A stretch of 64,000 nt of DNA, taken from assembly GCF_029952955.1 (NCBI RefSeq), contig NZ_JASATX010000001.1, forward strand, positions 62,001 to 126,000, read 5' to 3'. Positions 60,242-64,000 of the stretch are shown here, one piece after another. Position numbers and translations under genes: made by a program. The number at the start of each line of letters is the position of its first letter. Position 1 is the stretch's first letter. This stretch comes from Ruicaihuangia caeni. Its GTDB lineage: Bacteria > Actinomycetota > Actinomycetes > Actinomycetales > Microbacteriaceae. A model generated the notes under the pieces. The model saw only the letters and a list, made by a program, of their open reading frames with translations. It had not been told where the DNA came from and did no database searches.

Positions 60242-60898
60242 TTACCGGAAGGCGCGAGCCGCCGCCGAGGCCAGCTGCTCTGCGTCACCAGCGCTCATGA
60301 AGCTCTCGCTCGCGACGACGAGCCAGACGTCGCCCACCTGCGCGACGATCTCGCCCTGACCAGCCCGCTCCATGAACCAGGCGCCCTGCGCTCCCGCGAC
60401 CTGCGCGCGAGCCCCTGCTGCCGAGGCCGCAGCGGTGAGCCTCGCCAGGTCTGCTGCGCTCGGCTTCGACACGGCGACCTCGAACGTGTCGCCGCTCGTC
60501 TGGTTCATCCAGCCGCACGCCGTGCCCTGGCGCGCGACCGCCTCGGCAGCCGATGTGCCGGAGGCCGGCGAGTAGTCGGGAGCGCCCCCGTAGTTCGGAT
60601 TGAAGTCATAGACGGCCTGCAGGCTCAGCAGATCGTTGCAGCCGATCGCGAGCGGTGTCGAAGGCTCCGGCGTGCTCGACGGAGTCGGAGCAGGGGATGC
60701 CGGGGCCGTCGGCTCCTGCGACGCGGTCGGCGTCGGGGGCGGCCCCGCCGTGCCCGATGGCTCCGGCCCTTCGGCTGTGGGCGCGCAGCCGGCGAGCAGA
60801 CCGCTCACCAGCAGCGCACCGGTCACCGCACCGGTCAACCGCGTTCTTCCGTCGCGAGCGTCGGAGAGAAGGGACCCTGCGGAGCTTGAGCGTGCCAT
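60242..60898 (-). CDS. Secreted lipoprotein, unknown function (paralogue of 37795-38424)
   Basis: This 218-residue protein has a signal peptide with lipobox LAGC (Cys near 38) and a Pro/Thr/Ser-rich linker. The ~145-residue domain opens IGCNDLL, contains GTACGWMNQ, and ends in an Ala-rich helix finishing AFR. The two domain cysteines correspond to those of the lipoprotein at 37795-38424, suggesting a small paralogous family. A TAGCAT box (60906-60911) ends 7 nt before the ATG, fitting leaderless initiation. Function unknown. Confidence 0.72.
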   Translation of the reverse strand: MARSSSAGSLLSDARDGRTRLTGAVTGALLVSGLLAGCAPTAEGPEPSGTAGPPPTPTASQEPTAPASPAPTPSSTPEPSTPLAIGCNDLLSLQAVYDFNPNYGGAPDYSPASGTSAAEAVARQGTACGWMNQTSGDTFEVAVSKPSAADLARLTAAASAAGARAQVAGAQGAWFMERAGQGEIVAQVGDVWLVVASESFMSAGDAEQLASAAARAFR

Positions 60899-60983
60899 GC
60901 GCTCAATGCTAGGAGCGAGGCCGGCACACGAACGCTCGCCACGACGTTGCAGGCGGGAACGTCGCTCACCTGTACCACCCGGG

Positions 60984-61031
60984 GCGGCCCCTCGGCGACC
61001 CGACCTCGCCGAGCGGCCCCTCGGCGACCCG
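60984..61031. repeat. 19-bp direct repeat in the argS promoter region
   Basis: GCGGCCCCTCGGCGACCCG occurs at 60984-61002 and 61013-61031 (29-bp period). The second copy ends 4 bp before the TAGGAT -10 box of argS. Confidence 0.8.
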
Positions 61032-61049
61032 CCGGTAGGATCGACCTCC

Positions 61050-62714
61050 GTGACCCCAGCTGAACTCTCCGCCGCCCTGCTTGCCATCGTCACCCGGGCG
61101 GTCGAGCGACGCGGGGCCCAGCAGGAGGTCAGCGTCTCTCTTGACGACGTCGTGCTCGAGCGTCCCCGAAACCGCGACCACGGCGACTGGGCGTCGAACG
61201 CAGCAATGAAGTTCGCGAAGCGGCTCGGGACGAACCCCCGTGAGCTCGCGGGTGAGATCGTCGCCGAGCTCACGGCGGTCGACGGTGTGGCCTCAGTGGA
61301 GGTGGCCGGTCCGGGGTTCATCAACATCACGCTCGATGCCGCCGCCGCCGGTGCGCTCGCGCGCACGATCGTCGAGCAGGGCGATGCGTACGGAAGCAAC
61401 GACCAGCTCGCGGGGCAGAGCATCAACCTCGAGTTCGTCTCGGCGAACCCGACGGGGCCGCTGCACATCGGTCACACCCGCTGGGCCGCGCTCGGCGACT
61501 CGATCGGTCGTGTGCTGCGCGCGTCAGGCGCTCAGGTCGCCAATGAGTTCTACATCAATGACGCCGGCGCGCAGATGGACAACTTCGGCGCGAGCGTTCT
61601 CGCCGCGGCAAAGGGGGAGCCGACCCCGGAGAACGGCTACCCGGGCGCCTACATCGCAGATCTCGCTGCTGCAGTCCGTGAGAAGGTGCCGAACCTCGAC
61701 GAACTCGACGACGCGACCGCGCTCGAGGCCGCGCGCGAGATCGGGTACGAGCTGCAGCTTGCCGAGCTCAAGGAGTCGCTGCTGCGCTTCAATGTGCACT
61801 TCGACGTGTGGTTCTCAGAGCGCCGACTGCACGCGACCGGGGCTGACGGCACGAGCGCCATCGATCAGGCGGTGGAGCGCCTTCGAGCCCAGGGGCATGT
61901 GTACGAAGAGGACGACGCCATCTGGGTGCGCACCACCGACTTCGGCGACGACAAGGACCGGGTCATCAAACGCGGGAATGGCGTCTACACCTACTTCGCC
62001 GCCGACGCCGCCTACTACCTGAGCAAGACCGACCGCGGCTTCGCGCACAAGATCTACCTCCTCGGCGCCGATCACCACGGCTATGTGCATCGACTCAAGG
62101 CCATTGCGGGCGCCGCCGGAGATGACCCGGAGCGCGACATCGAGGTGCTCATCGGACAACTGGTGTCGGTCAACGGCGCCAGGCTCTCGAAGCGCGCCGG
62201 CAACATCATCGAGCTCAACGACCTTCAGGCGTGGCTCGGCACCGACGCGCTGCGCTACTCGCTCGCGCGCTACCCTGCCGACTCGCCCCTCACGCTCGAC
62301 CCGGAGGTGCTGCGCCGGCGCACGAACGACAACCCTGTGTTCTACGTGCAGTACGCGCACGCGCGCACCCACAACGTCGGCCGCAATGCGGCATCCCTGG
62401 GCGTCGACCGTTCGACGTTCGACGCGGCACTCCTCGATCACGAGACCGAGAGCGCGCTGCTCGGTGCGCTCGCCGAGTTCCCCCGCATCGTTGCGCACTC
62501 GGCTGAGTTGCGTGAGCCGCACCGCGTCGCGCGGTATCTGGAAGAACTGGCTGCGCTCTACCACCGCTGGTATGACAACTGCCGCGTCACGCCCATCGGC
62601 GAAGACCCGGTCACCGAGGTGCACCGCACCCGTCTCTGGCTGAATGACGCCACCGGCCAGGTGCTCCGCAACGGCCTCGCCCTGCTCGGCGTGAGCGCGC
62701 CGGACCGCATGTGA
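61050..62714 (+). CDS. argS: Arginyl-tRNA synthetase
   Basis: This 554-residue class I synthetase has the N-terminal Add1 domain (RNRDHGDWASNAAMKFAK), the HIGH signature in NPTGPLHIGHTRWAAL (about residue 130), and the C-terminal DALR anticodon-binding domain (NPVFYVQYAHARTHNV). A KMSKS-like region is replaced by GARLSKRAGN. GTG 61050 was chosen because a TAGGAT box (61036-61041) ends 8 nt before it, so the mRNA is probably leaderless. It is followed by an LmeA-like gene and lysA, a common actinobacterial order. Confidence 0.96.
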   Translation: MTPAELSAALLAIVTRAVERRGAQQEVSVSLDDVVLERPRNRDHGDWASNAAMKFAKRLGTNPRELAGEIVAELTAVDGVASVEVAGPGFINITLDAAAAGALARTIVEQGDAYGSNDQLAGQSINLEFVSANPTGPLHIGHTRWAALGDSIGRVLRASGAQVANEFYINDAGAQMDNFGASVLAAAKGEPTPENGYPGAYIADLAAAVREKVPNLDELDDATALEAAREIGYELQLAELKESLLRFNVHFDVWFSERRLHATGADGTSAIDQAVERLRAQGHVYEEDDAIWVRTTDFGDDKDRVIKRGNGVYTYFAADAAYYLSKTDRGFAHKIYLLGADHHGYVHRLKAIAGAAGDDPERDIEVLIGQLVSVNGARLSKRAGNIIELNDLQAWLGTDALRYSLARYPADSPLTLDPEVLRRRTNDNPVFYVQYAHARTHNVGRNAASLGVDRSTFDAALLDHETESALLGALAEFPRIVAHSAELREPHRVARYLEELAALYHRWYDNCRVTPIGEDPVTEVHRTRLWLNDATGQVLRNGLALLGVSAPDRM

Positions 62715-62722
62715 ACGAAGCG

Positions 62723-62745
62723 CGAGCGCGCCCTGACCGCGCTCG
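62723..62745 (+). terminator. Hairpin after argS
   Basis: CGAGCGCG (62723-62730) pairs with CGCGCTCG (62738-62745) around a 7-nt loop, followed by TTGTAT. It lies 8 nt past the argS stop and before the separately promoted LmeA-like gene. Confidence 0.6.
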
Positions 62746-62776
62746 TTGTATGGCCATCACCACGTAGAGTCGAACG

Positions 62777-63559
62777 ATGACTGCCACGGATGCCGCGCAG
62801 AGCCGCCCTCGTCGCGGTCGCCGAGCGCTGCTCGGCGTGTTGATCGCCATAGCCGGGCTGTTGGTCATCGCGATGCTGCTTGTCGAGACGGCGGGCCGGG
62901 CGATCGCGCAGCAGTTGGTGGCCGAGCGAGTGGAGCAGCAACTGCCGCCGGATTCGGGCCCGGTCTCAGCCGGCATCCCCGGGTCCATGACGCTGCAACT
63001 GCTGCGTCAGGAGTTCGACGAGCTCGACCTCGACCTCGATTCCATCGCGGTTCGCTCGGCAGGCGTGGACACGACCGTCGACGCCCACATCATCGCCTTC
63101 GGCGTTCCGCTCGATGCTTCCGTACCTGCGCATCGGATCAATGGGTCGTTCACGATCAGCGAGCAGGAAGTGCAATCGCTCCTCGCGCGCGCGCTCGACT
63201 CGGTCGGGGGCGTGACCGGCTCGGTCACGCTCGGCGAAGGCCTCATCCACTACGAGACCGAGGTGTCGGTCCTCGGGCTCAGCATCGGAATCGCGGTGGA
63301 TCTCGAGCCGCACGTGGTCGATCAGAGTCGTGTGCGTTTCGAGCCGCGGCGCATCGAGGTGCTCGACAGCTCGTTCACGGCCGACATCGCTGACGTCGTC
63401 GACCTGTCACGGTTCGCGTTCGAGTTCTGTGCCGCGGAGTATCTCCCCGAGGGCGTCGACGTCGTTGCGGTGGACGTGCGCGAACGCGAAGCAGTCGCCT
63501 TCTTCACCGCGCGGGGCACCGCCTTGGCCCGAAGCGGCGGCGCGCTCGGCCACTGCTGA
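62777..63559 (+). CDS. LmeA-like (DUF2993) phospholipid-binding protein
   Basis: This 260-residue protein has a basic N-terminus and a signal anchor (ALLGVLIAIAGLLVIAMLLVE), then a ~210-residue extracytoplasmic domain of the DUF2993/LmeA type. It contains alternating hydrophobic beta-strands (GSMTLQLLRQEFDELDLDL; DTTVDAHIIAFGVPL) and ends near two cysteines. Mycobacterial LmeA binds phosphatidylinositol and aids lipomannan maturation. A TAGAGT box (62765-62770) ends 6 nt before the ATG. It lies between argS and lysA. Confidence 0.75.
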   Translation: MTATDAAQSRPRRGRRALLGVLIAIAGLLVIAMLLVETAGRAIAQQLVAERVEQQLPPDSGPVSAGIPGSMTLQLLRQEFDELDLDLDSIAVRSAGVDTTVDAHIIAFGVPLDASVPAHRINGSFTISEQEVQSLLARALDSVGGVTGSVTLGEGLIHYETEVSVLGLSIGIAVDLEPHVVDQSRVRFEPRRIEVLDSSFTADIADVVDLSRFAFEFCAAEYLPEGVDVVAVDVREREAVAFFTARGTALARSGGALGHC

Positions 63560-63604
63560 GCTGCGGACGAGCGGTCACGAATCGGTCCTGCGCCGCGCGC
63601 GCGA

Positions 63605-63610
63605 TAGAAT
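63605..63610 (+). promoter_or_regulatory. Candidate -10 box upstream of lysA
   Basis: TAGAAT lies 145 nt before the lysA start. The leader between is GC-rich, and no lysine riboswitch was recognised in it. Confidence 0.35.
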
Positions 63611-63754
63611 TCCACGGGCTTCAGGGACCAAGCCGGGTCCGCTCGCCTCACCTCGATCCGCGGCGCGGCCCTGCGCCCCGTCAGCGCCTCGCCGACCACC
63701 TCGGCGTGGCCGATCGCGTACACGTATCTCTCGTACACCGTGAGGAGTCCGCCC

Positions 63755-64000
63755 TTGACGTCGAACCCGCTCGCTCCCGAGTGGCTGCAAGCGCCCAGCG
63801 ACGCCAACGCGCTGCACGACGGCATCTGGTCGTCGGGCGCTGCCCGCACCGCATCCGGTGAACTCGCGTTCGCGGGCGTGCGCGCCAGCGAGCTCGCGGA
63901 ACGCTACGGCACGCCCCTGTACGTGGTCGATGAGCAGGATGCGCGCGCTCGCGCACACCGCATCCGCACCGCCTTCGAGGCAGCCGCATCCGACGTCGGT
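63755..64000 (+). CDS. lysA: Diaminopimelate decarboxylase, N-terminal part (runs off window)
   Basis: The first 82 residues of a PLP-dependent alanine-racemase-fold decarboxylase that makes lysine from meso-diaminopimelate. Recognised by NPLAPEWLQAPSDANALHDGIW at the start and ELAERYGTPLYVVDEQDARARAHRI, the family-typical entry into the barrel. TTG 63755 was chosen because GAGGAG lies 7-8 nt upstream; GTG 63740 is in frame but has no ribosome-binding site. The position after argS is the usual one in this phylum. Confidence 0.88.
   Translation, partial: MTSNPLAPEWLQAPSDANALHDGIWSSGAARTASGELAFAGVRASELAERYGTPLYVVDEQDARARAHRIRTAFEAAASDVG

Noticed and set aside
63560-63754. Lysine riboswitch upstream of lysA
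   Set aside because: The leader shows no recognisable L-box elements; only a -10-like box and GC-rich sequence.

Overview
This window is GC-rich, gene-dense actinobacterial chromosome. The best fit is the Microbacteriaceae (Micrococcales). The reasons are gene order (ftsE-ftsX, smpB next to tmRNA, sigR-rsrA divergent from aroA-rsgA-hisN-like), an actinobacterial 2-oxoglutarate decarboxylase fused to an E2 domain, a mycothiol-type glycosyltransferase (MshA), a RamB-like regulator, and many starts that look leaderless. No prophage, insertion sequence or CRISPR array was seen. Assignment to a genus is not possible from the sequence alone.

Layout. 1-7.5 kb: 3' part of ftsE, ftsX, then an inserted convergent/divergent pair (zwf-like, GH15 hydrolase) that separates ftsX from smpB-ssrA, then a TRIC-family membrane protein. 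7.6-10.6 kb: an alcohol dehydrogenase, a DUF1905-type protein and a DHA2 drug exporter. 10.8-15.1 kb: aroA-rsgA-hisN-like divergent from sigR-rsrA. 15.3-22.8 kb: kgd, two CNNM/CBS membrane proteins and nnrD. 22.8-26.2 kb: an MFS exporter, a thiamine-binding-like protein, and an ECF sigma with a membrane partner. 26.3-29.7 kb: histidine kinase, degenerate kinase-like membrane protein and response regulator. 29.7-33.9 kb: a candidate structured small RNA, metX, metY and an acyltransferase. 34-42.7 kb: S51 peptidase, ung, ABC transporter, GNAT, lipoprotein, amidase, an HExxH protein, mshA and pspA. 42.7-46.4 kb: a TPM-domain protein and a second ECF sigma/membrane partner pair. 46.6-56 kb: pckG, a RamB-like regulator, then a lyase-SDR / GntR-TRAP transporter catabolic island. 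56-64 kb: thioredoxin, small hypotheticals, a class II amidotransferase, a frameshifted lyase, tRNA-Arg(CCG), a lipoprotein, argS, an LmeA-like protein and the start of lysA.

How the parts connect. A thiol-redox theme recurs: sigR has a textbook SigR-type promoter (GGAAT-N18-GTT), an identical-spacing site precedes the thioredoxin gene, RsrA carries the zinc anti-sigma motif, and MshA starts mycothiol synthesis. Carbon flux around PEP/TCA is represented by kgd, pckG, a RamB-like regulator and two isocitrate lyase/PEP mutase-family genes, one of them broken. The island at 50.1-56.0 kb (PEP-mutase-family lyase, SDR, FCD-type GntR, TRAP DctPQM) has two identical TGTATACA operators exactly 40 bp apart between its divergent halves. 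It is the strongest candidate here for an uncharacterised pathway, probably uptake and cleavage of a hydroxylated or branched carboxylic acid.

At sequence level, at least fifteen genes have a TANNNT-like box 6-8 nt before the start codon, which would place transcription initiation on the start codon (leaderless mRNA). The 7-mer GGATGCC/GGCATCC is conspicuously frequent in all reading frames and in terminator arms.
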